Part shown: positions 1-9,052 of the stretch, one piece after another
Layout: each line of letters opens with the position of its first letter
Numbering within the stretch: position 1 is the first letter of the stretch
Assembly (NCBI GenBank): GCA_016190485.1
Contig: JACPQN010000134.1
Location: 1-52,465 of the forward strand
DNA from: Chloroflexota bacterium
GTDB taxonomy: Bacteria; Chloroflexota; Dehalococcoidia; SHYD01
Direction: 5' to 3'
DNA: 52,465 bases
Notes under the pieces: generated by a model
Databases searched by the model: none
What the model was told of the DNA's origin: nothing
Seen by the model: only the letters and a program-made list of their open reading frames with translations
Program-made: the position numbers and the translations under genes

Positions 1-37
1 CAGCGTTCGTCCTGAGCCAGGATCAAACTCGCTAATC
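1..37 (-). rRNA. rrs: 16S rRNA 5' end (partial, runs off left edge)
   Basis: Reverse complement reads GAGTTTGATCCTGGCTCAGGACGAACGCTG, the canonical bacterial 16S 5' end (27F region). Confidence 0.97.
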
Positions 38-161
38 GTTTGCTGCTCTTCTACGAGCATCAAAGTCCTTGCGGTGTCCGCCTTGTTCCTTCCGCTATCC
101 AGTTGTTAAGGTGCGCCCCATTCAGAGGCAAGCATTATCATAGCAACCGCTCCCCCCCTTG

Positions 162-596
162 TCAAGGGTTCCCGGCCCGTTCTGACCCCTGGTAGCAGAC
201 CGTTACGGCCGTGTGGAGCCCGCCGCGCACCTGGTAGTCCAGCACCAGGGTCATCTGGAGGGGATCGCAGGCCCGGACCAGGTCCTCCAGGATGCGGTTG
301 GCCGCGTGCTCCTGCACGATCCCTACGGAGCGGTAGGAGAGAAGGTAGAACTTGAGGGACTTGAGCTCCAGCAGCCGGCGGCGGGGGACGTAGCGGAGGG
401 TGAGGGTGCCCTGGTCCGGCAGGCCCGTCCACGGGCAGACTGCAGTGAACTCGTTGGTGTCGATCACCACCTCGGTGTCGCTGCCGGGGTACTCATAGTC
501 AAAGGCCAGCAGGCAATCCGCTCGGATGGCCTCAGGGCCTTGGGCCGGCAGGTGGAACATGGCGTCCAGGTTGCGGTACTGCTCTTGTAGCTCCAT
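162..596 (-). CDS. queF: NADPH-dependent 7-cyano-7-deazaguanine reductase (preQ1 synthase)
   Basis: ELKSLKFYLLSYR and FTAVCPWTGLPD motifs of QueF. Confidence 0.92.
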   Translation of the reverse strand: MELQEQYRNLDAMFHLPAQGPEAIRADCLLAFDYEYPGSDTEVVIDTNEFTAVCPWTGLPDQGTLTLRYVPRRRLLELKSLKFYLLSYRSVGIVQEHAANRILEDLVRACDPLQMTLVLDYQVRGGLHTAVTVCYQGSERAGNP

Positions 597-802
597 TTAC
601 CCCCGTCCTCGCAAGTGGGCCTGTCCTTGTGCCAACTGTATGCCTGGCGCAGCCTGAAGTCAACGCAGCGGGCCCGCTCCTTGCTACGACGGCGACGAGG
701 GGGTAGAGTTAAGGACGTCGCTGGTGCGCCTGATCATCCTGCCGGGCCTTCCCCTTTGGGAAGCGCGCAGGATGTTGCCTGACCTTCTAGAGGAGTTGGC
801 CC

Positions 803-1468
803 TTGAGCGGTTGGTATGTCGCCATTGGGATGGTCTTCGTGACCTGTCTGGTCACGGCGAACATCATCGCCGTGAAGCTGGTGGCCCTGGGGGACCTGGT
901 GGCCCCGGCGGCGCTGATCATCTTCCCGCTCAGCTACGTCTTCGGCGACGTGCTGACGGAGGTGTACGGGTACCAGAACACACGACGTATTATCTGGCTG
1001 GCGTTCGGTTGCAATCTCCTCGCGGTGCTCGCCATCAGCATCGGGCAGGCGCTGCCGGCGGCTGCGCCCTTCCCGGAGGACGCCCAGCGCTCGTACGAGC
1101 GGATCCTGGGCTACACGCCGCGCTTGCTGGCGGGGTCCTTCGTGGCCTACCTGGTGGGCGAGTTCGCCAACGCCATGGTGCTGGCCAGGATGAAGGCGGC
1201 CACCCGGGGGCGCTGGCTCTGGACCCGCACCATCGCTTCCACCATCGTGGGCCAGGGCCTGGATACCGCAGTGTTCAACCTCATTGCCTTTGGCGGGACC
1301 GTGCCCGGCGTGGTGCTGACCAACATCGTGCTCACCGCGTGGACACTCAAGGTGCTCTATGAGGCGCTGGTGACGCCCTTCACCTACCTGGTGGTGAATT
1401 TCCTGAAGAAGCAGGAGGGGATGGACGTGTTCGACATCCACACGGACTTCAACCCCATCGGGCTGTAG
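803..1468 (+). CDS. Queuosine precursor transporter (YhhQ/VUT family)
   Basis: Multi-TM protein with FPLSYVFGDVLTEVYGY motif typical of YhhQ; adjacent to queF. Confidence 0.88.
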   Translation: MSGWYVAIGMVFVTCLVTANIIAVKLVALGDLVAPAALIIFPLSYVFGDVLTEVYGYQNTRRIIWLAFGCNLLAVLAISIGQALPAAAPFPEDAQRSYERILGYTPRLLAGSFVAYLVGEFANAMVLARMKAATRGRWLWTRTIASTIVGQGLDTAVFNLIAFGGTVPGVVLTNIVLTAWTLKVLYEALVTPFTYLVVNFLKKQEGMDVFDIHTDFNPIGL

Positions 1469-1506
1469 CGCGCAGGCGGTGTGCCCGCAGATGGGGAGGG
1501 GATGGA

Positions 1507-1536
1507 AAGCAGGGGTGGCGCCAGCCGCCCCTGCTT
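1507..1536. terminator. Hairpin between convergent genes
   Basis: AAGCAGGGG...CCCCTGCTT perfect 9-bp stem between convergent CDS; no clear T-tract. Confidence 0.5.
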
Positions 1537-1586
1537 AGCACGTTGCGAGTGTTAGCACGCTGAGAGACGTTCTTCGGGGCCTGGCG

Positions 1587-2474
1587 CTACTCCATGGCCC
1601 CGAAGAAGAAGTTGAGAACCTCCTGCAGGTCCGGGAGCTCGGTGCCCTGGCCGGTGATGAAGAAGGCGCCGATGACGAGGCTGAAGACGGCGGCCACGAC
1701 GCCCACGGCCATGTAGATGGTCCGCTTGGCGCCCGAGGAGACGAAGCCGAAGGCCGAGAACACGGCGATGAGGCTGTTGGAGATGACCAGCCCTATCACG
1801 AAGGAGAGCAGGAGCACGGAGCCGGTCAGGGCGGTGGTGGCGCCGGCCGCGCCGGCCAGCAGCAAGGCCTGGGAGCCGGTCTCCGCGCCCACACCGTGGA
1901 TCATGCCGATGCCGAACGCGGTCTTGGGGCCGTAGTTGGTGATCTCGTGGTGGTGGTGGTCCAAAGCATCGTGGGTGCGCATGCTCCGCAGCCGGTTCCA
2001 TGCCCGGCCTGCCAGGGAAAACACCAGCATCCAACGGCTCCTCAGCCGGAAGGAGCTCCCGTAGCGCCACAGGGAATAGATGATCCACACCCCTAGGAGC
2101 AGCAGCGTTGCCCCCACGATGCGTTCCATCAGGGGGTCCAGCCAGTCCGGCAGCAGGGCGCTGGCCCAGATGGCCAGCAACCCCAGCGCCATCACCACGC
2201 TGGCGTGGCCCAAGGCGTAGAGGGTGGCCAGGAAGAAGCCGGCCCGGGCCTCCTGCAACGGGTGGGCGGGGATCTCCACGGCCAGGGCCGCGCCGGGTCC
2301 CAGGGAGCCGCGTGTCACCACCAACTCCGTGTGCTCGGCATGCTCTGCCTCCTCAGTGGTAACCACCGACCCTGTGATGTCCGTTATGGCGGCTATGTGG
2401 TCCCAATCGACGCCGTGGCGCAGCCCCAGGGCAACGCCCAGCATGATCAGCGCGAGCACTTCGTTGTCTGGCAT
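1587..2474 (-). CDS. NiCoT/UreH-like nickel/cobalt permease
   Basis: RHGVDWDHIAAITDITG signature near the N-terminus, multiple TM segments. Confidence 0.75.
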   Translation of the reverse strand: MPDNEVLALIMLGVALGLRHGVDWDHIAAITDITGSVVTTEEAEHAEHTELVVTRGSLGPGAALAVEIPAHPLQEARAGFFLATLYALGHASVVMALGLLAIWASALLPDWLDPLMERIVGATLLLLGVWIIYSLWRYGSSFRLRSRWMLVFSLAGRAWNRLRSMRTHDALDHHHHEITNYGPKTAFGIGMIHGVGAETGSQALLLAGAAGATTALTGSVLLLSFVIGLVISNSLIAVFSAFGFVSSGAKRTIYMAVGVVAAVFSLVIGAFFITGQGTELPDLQEVLNFFFGAME

Positions 2475-2569
2475 ATCCCTCCTCCTTTCGGAAGCCTGCG
2501 CCTCACCAGAACCATCCAGCGACTTCCGGCTTCTCTAGAGGCATCCTGCTTTCGCGTGGCGACCGCTAG

Positions 2570-2600
2570 TATAATCAAAACAGGAGCTTATTGCAAGCCT
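2570..2600 (-). promoter_or_regulatory. Predicted sigma70/sigmaA promoter for the Ni/Co permease
   Basis: Minus strand TTGCAA-N17-TATACT. Confidence 0.5.
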
Positions 2601-2734
2601 TTGCGAAAACTTGCTATTGTAAAAAGCGGTAGGGGCAAAAACGGCCTGAGTATCCCAGGTATGGTGCTTGTCTCTTCCCGAGCCTGCTATGTAGTGTATT
2701 TTGGGAACCAACTGACCCCGTGAAAATTGCGGCA

Positions 2735-2764
2735 CCATGGGCCATGTGGTACTATGGCCCACGG
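2735..2764. promoter_or_regulatory. Inverted repeat directly upstream of the fur-like gene
   Basis: CCATGGGCCAT-N8-ATGGCCCACGG (10/11 matched arms), overlapping the SD region of the ATG at 2774. Confidence 0.5.
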
Positions 2765-2773
2765 GAGCACTTT

Positions 2774-3211
2774 ATGGTGGGAGAAGCGAAAAGCCGGCTG
2801 AATGCGGCTCTGCGAGACCGGGGCTACCGGGTGACCCTGCAGCGCTCGATCATTATGGAGACCCTGGAGGGGTTGGCGGGGCACGTCTCGGTGGAGGACA
2901 TCTACGCCCGAGTGCGGGAGCGGTTCCCCCAGGTCAACATCTCCACCGTGTACCGCACCCTGGAGCTGATGGAGGAGGCCGGCCTGGCGGTGCACACCCA
3001 CTTCGACGACGGAGTGGCGAAGTGGCACCGGGCCGAAGAGGGCGCCCACCAGCACCTGGTCTGCCGCCGCTGCGGCCAGGAGCTGGAGCTGGACCTGGAC
3101 GTGGTGGAGCCCCTCGCGGAGCAGCTCCGCGCCCGCTATGGTTTCCAGCCCGACATCGCCCACTTCGCCATCGTGGGCGTGTGCAGGAGCTGTAGCGAGC
3201 GGGCGCAGTAG
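2774..3211 (+). CDS. Fur-family transcriptional regulator
   Basis: FPQVNISTVYRTLELMEEAGL, HQHLVCRRCGQ and CRSC motifs; ATG at 2774 preferred over 2720 because of the SD. Confidence 0.92.
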   Translation: MVGEAKSRLNAALRDRGYRVTLQRSIIMETLEGLAGHVSVEDIYARVRERFPQVNISTVYRTLELMEEAGLAVHTHFDDGVAKWHRAEEGAHQHLVCRRCGQELELDLDVVEPLAEQLRARYGFQPDIAHFAIVGVCRSCSERAQ

Positions 3212-3222
3212 CCAGCGAGCAG

Positions 3223-3675
3223 CTACATCCCCCGCTCCAGCACGTGGTGAGGCCGGATGCGGAGGATCACCCGCTGCTCCACCCTCCCCCGGTAGTCGTA
3301 GCGCTCCCTGTCCGTGTACTTCTTGGCCAGAAAGTCCAGGTGCTCCGCTGCTCCTTCGTGCCGCCGCTCTGCGATAGCGCCCCTCACAGAGACGAAACGG
3401 ATGGTGTTCTGGCCGTCCACAACGCTCACGGCGACGCGGGCATCCCGGGCCACGTTGCGCGTCTTCAGGCGGCCCTCGGCGGTGTTGATGAGGATATGGC
3501 CGCCCGCCATCCCCGTAAGGACATCCCGGAAGGTGTTGACCATGTCGGAGATGCGCAGGAGGTGGTCGTAGACGTCTCGCAGGTAGTACGGGCGTACGTC
3601 GTAGTCCAAGAAGGCGAGGTCACGTCGGGTCAGGGTGAGCTCGCCCCTATGGAACGGTGTGGCACGGCTATGCAA
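3223..3675 (-). CDS. PPOX-class (pyridoxamine 5'-phosphate oxidase fold) protein
   Basis: DVLTGMAGGHILINTAEGRLKTRNVARDARVAVSVVD split-barrel pattern. Confidence 0.75.
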   Translation of the reverse strand: MHSRATPFHRGELTLTRRDLAFLDYDVRPYYLRDVYDHLLRISDMVNTFRDVLTGMAGGHILINTAEGRLKTRNVARDARVAVSVVDGQNTIRFVSVRGAIAERRHEGAAEHLDFLAKKYTDRERYDYRGRVEQRVILRIRPHHVLERGM

Positions 3676-3781
3676 GACGTTATCGCTGCTACCACCCGCC
3701 CTGACATCGGCTTATGGTACTATAAATCTAAAGGGAATACCCGGTGTCCGGGTAGCTCACCCGCATGCTTAGAGGTGTCTG

Positions 3782-4705
3782 ATGCCCGAGGTCTACGACA
3801 TTGTGATCATCGGCGGTGGCCCGGCTGGCCTGGCCGCAGCCCTGTACGCCTCCCGTGCCCGCCATTCCACCGTTGTGCTGGAGAAGGCGACGCCGGGGGG
3901 ACAGCTCTGCTTCGCGGACCGGGTGGAAGACTACCCCGGGTTTCCGGAGGGCATCGGCGGCGCGGCGCTGGCCGAGGCCATGCATCAGCAGGCCATGCGC
4001 TTCGACGGCGAGACCGTGTACACCGAGGCCACGGGCATTGGGCTGGACGGGCACCTGAAGATCGTTCACACTGCCGAGGGCGACTTCAGGGCCAGGGCCG
4101 TCATCATCGCTACCGGCGGCGAGCCCAACCGGCTAGGCGTGCCGGGTGAGCGGGAGCTGGACGGCAGAGGGGTCTCCTGCTGTGGCCAGTGCAGCGCGGT
4201 GTTCTACGAGGGGAAGCCCGTGGTGGTGGTGGGCGGTGGCGACGCTGCCCTCTCGGATGCGCTGTTCCTCGCCAAGTACGCTTCGAAGGTCACCCTGGTC
4301 CACCGTCGGGACCAGCTCCGGGCCATGGAGATCCTGCAGGAGGAGGCCCGGGCCAACCCCAGAATCGAGTTTATCTGGAACACCGTGGTGGAAGAGGTCC
4401 TGGGCGAGGAGGTGGTGACAGGGGTGCGGGTGCGGAACACCGTCACGGGCGAGGCGTCCACCCTGGAGGTGGAGGGAGTGTTCGTCCACGTGGGGTATCA
4501 CCCGAACACCGCTCTCTTTCAGGGGCTGCTGCCGCTGCAGGCGAGCGGACACATCCCCACCGACGAGTGGATGGAGACGTTGCTACCGGGGGTCTTTGTG
4601 GCCGGAGACGTGCGGGCCGAGGCAGCCCGGCAGGCCATCACTGCCGCCGGTGACGGCGCGACGGCCGCCATAAGGGCCGACCACTATCTGAGCGGCGCCG
4701 AGTAA
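3782..4705 (+). CDS. trxB: Thioredoxin reductase
   Basis: GGGPAGLAAALYASRA, CCGQCSAVFYEGKPVVVVGGGDAA and GVFVAGDVR motifs. Confidence 0.9.
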   Translation: MPEVYDIVIIGGGPAGLAAALYASRARHSTVVLEKATPGGQLCFADRVEDYPGFPEGIGGAALAEAMHQQAMRFDGETVYTEATGIGLDGHLKIVHTAEGDFRARAVIIATGGEPNRLGVPGERELDGRGVSCCGQCSAVFYEGKPVVVVGGGDAALSDALFLAKYASKVTLVHRRDQLRAMEILQEEARANPRIEFIWNTVVEEVLGEEVVTGVRVRNTVTGEASTLEVEGVFVHVGYHPNTALFQGLLPLQASGHIPTDEWMETLLPGVFVAGDVRAEAARQAITAAGDGATAAIRADHYLSGAE

Positions 4706-4708
4706 GCC

Positions 4709-4886
4709 ACTATCTCAATAAACGCAGCGAGGGTTAGTTCGTTCGAGAATGCTAGTCACCCTCTCCCTGCCCCTCTCCCATCGAGGGAGAGGGAACGAAG
4801 TAGCCTCCTCTCCCCTGGTGGGAGAGGATTGAGGAGAGGGGGAGGCCGTGCGAATTATCACCGTCTTACACACATCTTGAGATAGT
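4709..4886. repeat. Palindrome-rich element bounded by 10-bp inverted repeats (MITE/REP-like)
   Basis: ACTATCTCAA (4709-4718) and TTGAGATAGT (4877-4886); inside are CCTCTCCC/GGGAGAGG hairpins. Confidence 0.45.
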
Positions 4887-4901
4887 TTCAAAGTCCCCTA
4901 A

Positions 4902-4956
4902 GACGGCTATGGCAAGAGGCCAGCCCGCACCGGGCTGGCCTCTTGCCATAGCCGTC
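4902..4956. terminator. 26-bp perfect stem-loop with 3-nt loop
   Basis: GACGGCTATGGCAAGAGGCCAGCCCG-CAC-CGGGCTGGCCTCTTGCCATAGCCGTC, 14 bp downstream of the enoyl-CoA hydratase stop. Confidence 0.7.
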
Positions 4957-4969
4957 AGGACAGACAGGC

Positions 4970-5764
4970 CTAGCGCATCTTCCAGACGGGCTTGCGCTTC
5001 TCGGCGAAGGCCTTGGGGCCCTCCATCCGGTCCTCGGTCTTGTTGAGGATGTCGTTCCAGGGGGCGGCGATCTTGATGCTGTATTCCACCGGCATGTTGC
5101 GGCCCTGCATCACGATCCGCTTGATGAACTGCACCGCCAGGGGTGCGCACTCCATGACGTTGTCGGCGATCTCGTCCACCCGGCGCATGAGAGCCTCCCG
5201 GTCGGGCACCACCTCCTGGACGATGCCCCACCTGGCGGCGGTGTCGGCGTCGATGTGGTTGCCGGTGAGCTGGATGTAGAGGGCGTGCCCCAGGGGGATC
5301 ATGCGGGAGAGGTTGTGCAGGCCGTAGCCGGCCAGCAGGCTCCGGCGCGGCTCCGGCAGGCCGAAACGCGACTGCTGGGTGGCGATGCGGATATCGCACT
5401 GCAAAGAGACCTCGAACCCTCCTGCGAGGCAGTAGCCGTCGATGGCGGCGATGATGGGCTTGAACACCCCCAGCTCTGTCCAGCGGCCGTCCCCGGTGAC
5501 GGGCTGGCCGCCCTGGAGCCCGCCGGCCTGGTCGAGCTGGGTGCGCTCCTTCAGGTCCATGCCGGCGGAGAAGGCCCGCCCACCGGCGCCCGTGACGATC
5601 CCCACCAGAACGTCATTGTCATCCCGCAACTCCGAGAGGGCGTCCCGCATGCCCTCCCGGACGGCGGTGTTGAGGGCGTTCATAGCCTCCGGGCGGTTGA
5701 TGGTGATATAGGCCTTTCTGTCCCGCTTCTCGTAGAGGACCGCGCCGTTCCCTGTGAATGCCAT
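4970..5764 (-). CDS. Enoyl-CoA hydratase/isomerase family protein
   Basis: ITINRPEAMNALNTAVREGM, GAGGRAFSAGMDLKER and IAAIDGYCLAGGFEVSLQCDIRIA motifs. Confidence 0.93.
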   Translation of the reverse strand: MAFTGNGAVLYEKRDRKAYITINRPEAMNALNTAVREGMRDALSELRDDNDVLVGIVTGAGGRAFSAGMDLKERTQLDQAGGLQGGQPVTGDGRWTELGVFKPIIAAIDGYCLAGGFEVSLQCDIRIATQQSRFGLPEPRRSLLAGYGLHNLSRMIPLGHALYIQLTGNHIDADTAARWGIVQEVVPDREALMRRVDEIADNVMECAPLAVQFIKRIVMQGRNMPVEYSIKIAAPWNDILNKTEDRMEGPKAFAEKRKPVWKMR

Positions 5765-5900
5765 GGCAGACCTCCCTTTGGTGTTTGGATAGGCTTTCGC
5801 CTGCGGCGGAAAATCGGCCCCATTAAAGCGGAAGGCGCGGGCAATGTCAAGAACGATGGCGAGGGGACCGCCCCGACGGCCCGGGAAGGCGGGGGTGGCG

Positions 5901-6686
5901 CTAGCGCTGGGCTGCCGCTTGCGGCCCGGGGATAAAGCCGGAGTCCTTCCAGGGCCAGTAGGTCAGCCATGCTTTGCCCACGATGTTCTCCATGGGCACC
6001 GGGCCCCAGACGTGGGAGTCGCTGCTGTTGTTCCGGTTGTCACCTAGAACAAAGTAGTTGTCCGGGGGCACCACCGCCGGCTCCCGACTATAGGTGGGGT
6101 TCTCCAGCACATAGGCCTCTTCAAAGCGCTGGTTGTTGATGTATACCACGCCGGCCCTGACCTCCACGGTCTCACCGGGCAGCGCGACGACCCGCTTGAT
6201 GAAGTCCCGGTCCGGGTTTCGGGGGAAGCGGAAGACGACGATGTCGCCCCGGTTGGGGGTGCCGAAGGGGTGAGCGACCATGGCCTCGCTCTGGGCCAGC
6301 ACCGGAAGCACACCGGTGAGGGGAGCGAGATCGATGCCGAGATAGGCTGCCTTGTTCACCAGCAGGTACTGTCCGTGGTGGAGGGTGGGCTCCATGCTGG
6401 AGCCCTCCACCTTGAAGTTCTGAACTACCGCCCGCACGGTGAGAAAGATGAGGAGCGCCAGGAGCAGCGTCTCCGCCATCTCCCGGATGGCGGTCTTGCC
6501 ACGACTGGGCGCGGCTTCCCCGGGGGAGGCAATTTCAGCCTCGCCCAGGGCGGCCAGAGTGTCGCCGGAGAGCCCATAAGGGATGAGCGCCTCCTGGCGC
6601 CCTTCGGGGAGAGGGGCCTGGCGCTCCGGAGGCTCATCAGCGATGGTGACTGGCCTGACGGGTGGTAGTGCGGCGTCTTCGCCCAT
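5901..6686 (-). CDS. lepB: Signal peptidase I
   Basis: VEGSSMEPTLHHGQYLLVNK, GDIVVFRFPRNPDRDFIKRVVALPGE and YFVLGDNRNNSSDSHVWG motifs. Confidence 0.95.
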   Translation of the reverse strand: MGEDAALPPVRPVTIADEPPERQAPLPEGRQEALIPYGLSGDTLAALGEAEIASPGEAAPSRGKTAIREMAETLLLALLIFLTVRAVVQNFKVEGSSMEPTLHHGQYLLVNKAAYLGIDLAPLTGVLPVLAQSEAMVAHPFGTPNRGDIVVFRFPRNPDRDFIKRVVALPGETVEVRAGVVYINNQRFEEAYVLENPTYSREPAVVPPDNYFVLGDNRNNSSDSHVWGPVPMENIVGKAWLTYWPWKDSGFIPGPQAAAQR

Positions 6687-6758
6687 ACCTATCCATTATA
6701 ACGCGGGCACTATGCCCAGCAAAGCGATGTGGGTCACTAAAGCACGGGAGGGCCAGGG

Positions 6759-7613
6759 CTACGCCTTACCACTGGAGCCAAAGAGACGCATCCTGGCCCG
6801 CACGGCTTCCTTCACCTGCTCTCGCGCGGCAGCCAGGGCGGCGCGGGGGTTAGTGGTATCGGGGTGTGCTTGAAGGCTGCGCTGGAACCCCAGGAGAAAG
6901 CCCTGGTTGAGCTGGGTCGCCACATTGAACTTGCAGACACCGCGAGCGATGGCCTCGCGGACGGCCGCGTCGGAGACGCCGGAGCCGCCGTGGATCACCA
7001 GGGGCAGCTCGACCCGCTCCCGCACGGCCGTGATCCGTTTCATGTCCAGCGACCCTGTGGCGGCCCGCATGCCATGCGTGTTCCCAACGGCGATGGCCAG
7101 GGCGTCCACCCCCGTCTCCTCGACGTATTGGAGGGCCTCCTGGGGATCGGTCATGGCGCCGGCGCCCTGCGCCGTGAACACGCCCTCTTCCTCGCCCCCC
7201 ATCTGGCCGATCTCGCCCTCCACTGAGACTCCTACGGCGTGGGCCATCTGGCATACCTGCGTGGTGATCGCGATGTTTTGCTCCAGGGGATAGGGCGTGC
7301 CGTCGTACATGAGGGAGGTGAAGCCCGCGCGCAGGGCCGCCGCCGCCTGGGTAAAGTCGGCTCCGTGGTCCAAGTGCAGCACCACCGGCACCGAGACGGC
7401 TGCTGCCGCCACCCGACCCAGGGCCGCCGCGTAGGCCATGCCCACATGCTGGATGTTAGCCGGGTTGAACTGGAGGATCACGGGGGAGCGCTCTTCCTGA
7501 GCGGTTTCCACCACCGCCTGGACCATCTCCAGGGTCTGGACGTTAAACCCCCCGATAGCGTACCGCGCCGCCAGCGCTCGCCGGAGCAGCGGCGTGGCCG
7601 AGGTCAATTGCAT
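6759..7613 (-). CDS. Class II fructose-bisphosphate aldolase family protein
   Basis: AIGGFNVQTLEM, HLDHGAD, SLMYDGTPYPLEQN and LVIHGGSGVSD motifs; start moved to MQLTSATPLL. Confidence 0.9.
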   Translation of the reverse strand: MQLTSATPLLRRALAARYAIGGFNVQTLEMVQAVVETAQEERSPVILQFNPANIQHVGMAYAAALGRVAAAAVSVPVVLHLDHGADFTQAAAALRAGFTSLMYDGTPYPLEQNIAITTQVCQMAHAVGVSVEGEIGQMGGEEEGVFTAQGAGAMTDPQEALQYVEETGVDALAIAVGNTHGMRAATGSLDMKRITAVRERVELPLVIHGGSGVSDAAVREAIARGVCKFNVATQLNQGFLLGFQRSLQAHPDTTNPRAALAAAREQVKEAVRARMRLFGSSGKA

Positions 7614-7757
7614 GCGTGTCCCCCATGAGGCGCCTTGACTGTCACTGATGGCATCCTTCCACGTTCTGTTGTAGGAGCGATCGTGACAGGCGGGGTGGTG
7701 CTGTACGCATTCTGCCACGGCCTGTCAAGCAGTCTGATCGGAGCACCCTTGACGGGG

Positions 7758-8378
7758 ATGGAGCAGGACGAGATCCTGGTGCAGGCCAGCCGGCAGGGCG
7801 ACCTGGACGGGTTCAACCTGCTGGTGGACCGCTATCAGGGACAGGTCTACAACCTGGCCCTGCGCGTTCTGCACGACCACGCCGCAGCGGAGGACGCCAC
7901 CCAGGAGACCTTTGTGGCCGCCTTTCGAGGCCTCGCGTCCTACCGGGGAGGGAGCTTCCGGGCATGGCTCATGCGTATCGCCGTGAACCGGTGCCATGAT
8001 GAGCTGCGGCGGCAGCGGCGCAGGCCCGCGCAGAGTCTGGACCGACCCCTTGGCCCGGAAGACCAGCCCCCGGAGGTGGCTGACCCTGTAGCGGGGCCCG
8101 AGGACCTGGCGCTCCAGCGGGAGCGCGGGCGCGCCCTGGCCGGTTTACTGCTGGATCTGCCGCCGGACCAGCGGGTTGCGGTGGTGCTCTCCGACGTCCA
8201 GGGGTTCAGCTACGAGGAGATAGCCGCAGCCACGGGCGCCGGCCTGGGCACCGTCAAGTCTCGCCTGAGCCGGGGCCGAGCGCGCCTGAGGGATCTCCTG
8301 GCCGGCCAGGGGGAACTTTTCGCGCTGCCGGAGCGTCCTAAAGCCGAGGGAGGCGCCGCGGGAGGAGGTGAGCGCTGA
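7758..8378 (+). CDS. ECF-type RNA polymerase sigma factor
   Basis: AAEDATQETFVAAFRGLASYRGG (region 2) and GFSYEEIAAATGAGLGTVKSRLSRGRARLRDLL (region 4). Confidence 0.95.
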   Translation: MEQDEILVQASRQGDLDGFNLLVDRYQGQVYNLALRVLHDHAAAEDATQETFVAAFRGLASYRGGSFRAWLMRIAVNRCHDELRRQRRRPAQSLDRPLGPEDQPPEVADPVAGPEDLALQRERGRALAGLLLDLPPDQRVAVVLSDVQGFSYEEIAAATGAGLGTVKSRLSRGRARLRDLLAGQGELFALPERPKAEGGAAGGGER

Positions 8379-9049
8379 TGCCGCCGTGGCCCTTGAAGGA
8401 CACCCACCGGTGGGTGCGACGGGAGCTCTCTGCCTATCTGGACGGCCGGCTGGAGGCCGCGGCGGCGCGGCGGATGGAGGCGCACCTGGTGGGATGCGCC
8501 CGATGCCGGGAGGAGCTGGAGAGTCTTCGAGACACGGTGGCTGCCCTGGCGGCGCTGCCACAGACGCCTGCGCCGCGCTCCTTCCGGCTGACGCCCAAAG
8601 ACGTGGAGCGATCCAAGGCAACGCCGGTCTGGGTGGGCTGGCTGCCGGCGCTGCGCCTGGCCAGCGCCGCCGCCACGGTGCTGTTGTTGATGGTGCTGGG
8701 CGCCGATGCGCTGCTCTATCCGCCGGCGCTGCCGGCGCCAGCAGCCATGGGCCTGGCGGCGCAGGCGCCCAAAGAGGGGATCACGCGGGAGGCCGCACAG
8801 CAGGTCCCCCCTGCCGTGGAGGGGACGCCCGCCCCGACGCTGCGAGATGCCGCGCCCGGCGCGGGCCCTGCCCCGGCGCCGGTCGCTTCGCAGCCCGGCA
8901 CGCCGGCGGTGGCGCCGGACAGGGCGACCGACGGTGGCGCTGGAGCGCCGGCGCTGCGGAGGATAGCGATGTTCCTCGTGGCTCTGGCCTTGATGCTCCT
9001 GGGGGCTACCGCAGGTCTCACCCTGGCGCGCCGCGTAAGGGGCTATTGA
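8378..9049 (+). CDS. Anti-sigma factor (zf-HC2-like, one C-terminal TM)
   Basis: LSAYLDGRLEAAAARRMEAHLVGCARCREEL; TGATG overlap with the sigma gene; C-terminal TM. Confidence 0.85.
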   Translation: MPPWPLKDTHRWVRRELSAYLDGRLEAAAARRMEAHLVGCARCREELESLRDTVAALAALPQTPAPRSFRLTPKDVERSKATPVWVGWLPALRLASAAATVLLLMVLGADALLYPPALPAPAAMGLAAQAPKEGITREAAQQVPPAVEGTPAPTLRDAAPGAGPAPAPVASQPGTPAVAPDRATDGGAGAPALRRIAMFLVALALMLLGATAGLTLARRVRGY

Positions 9050-9052
9050 CTG

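Noticed and set aside
600-802. preQ1 riboswitch upstream of the YhhQ-type transporter
   Set aside because: No convincing preQ1-I/II consensus; queF and yhhQ adjacency alone is not evidence.
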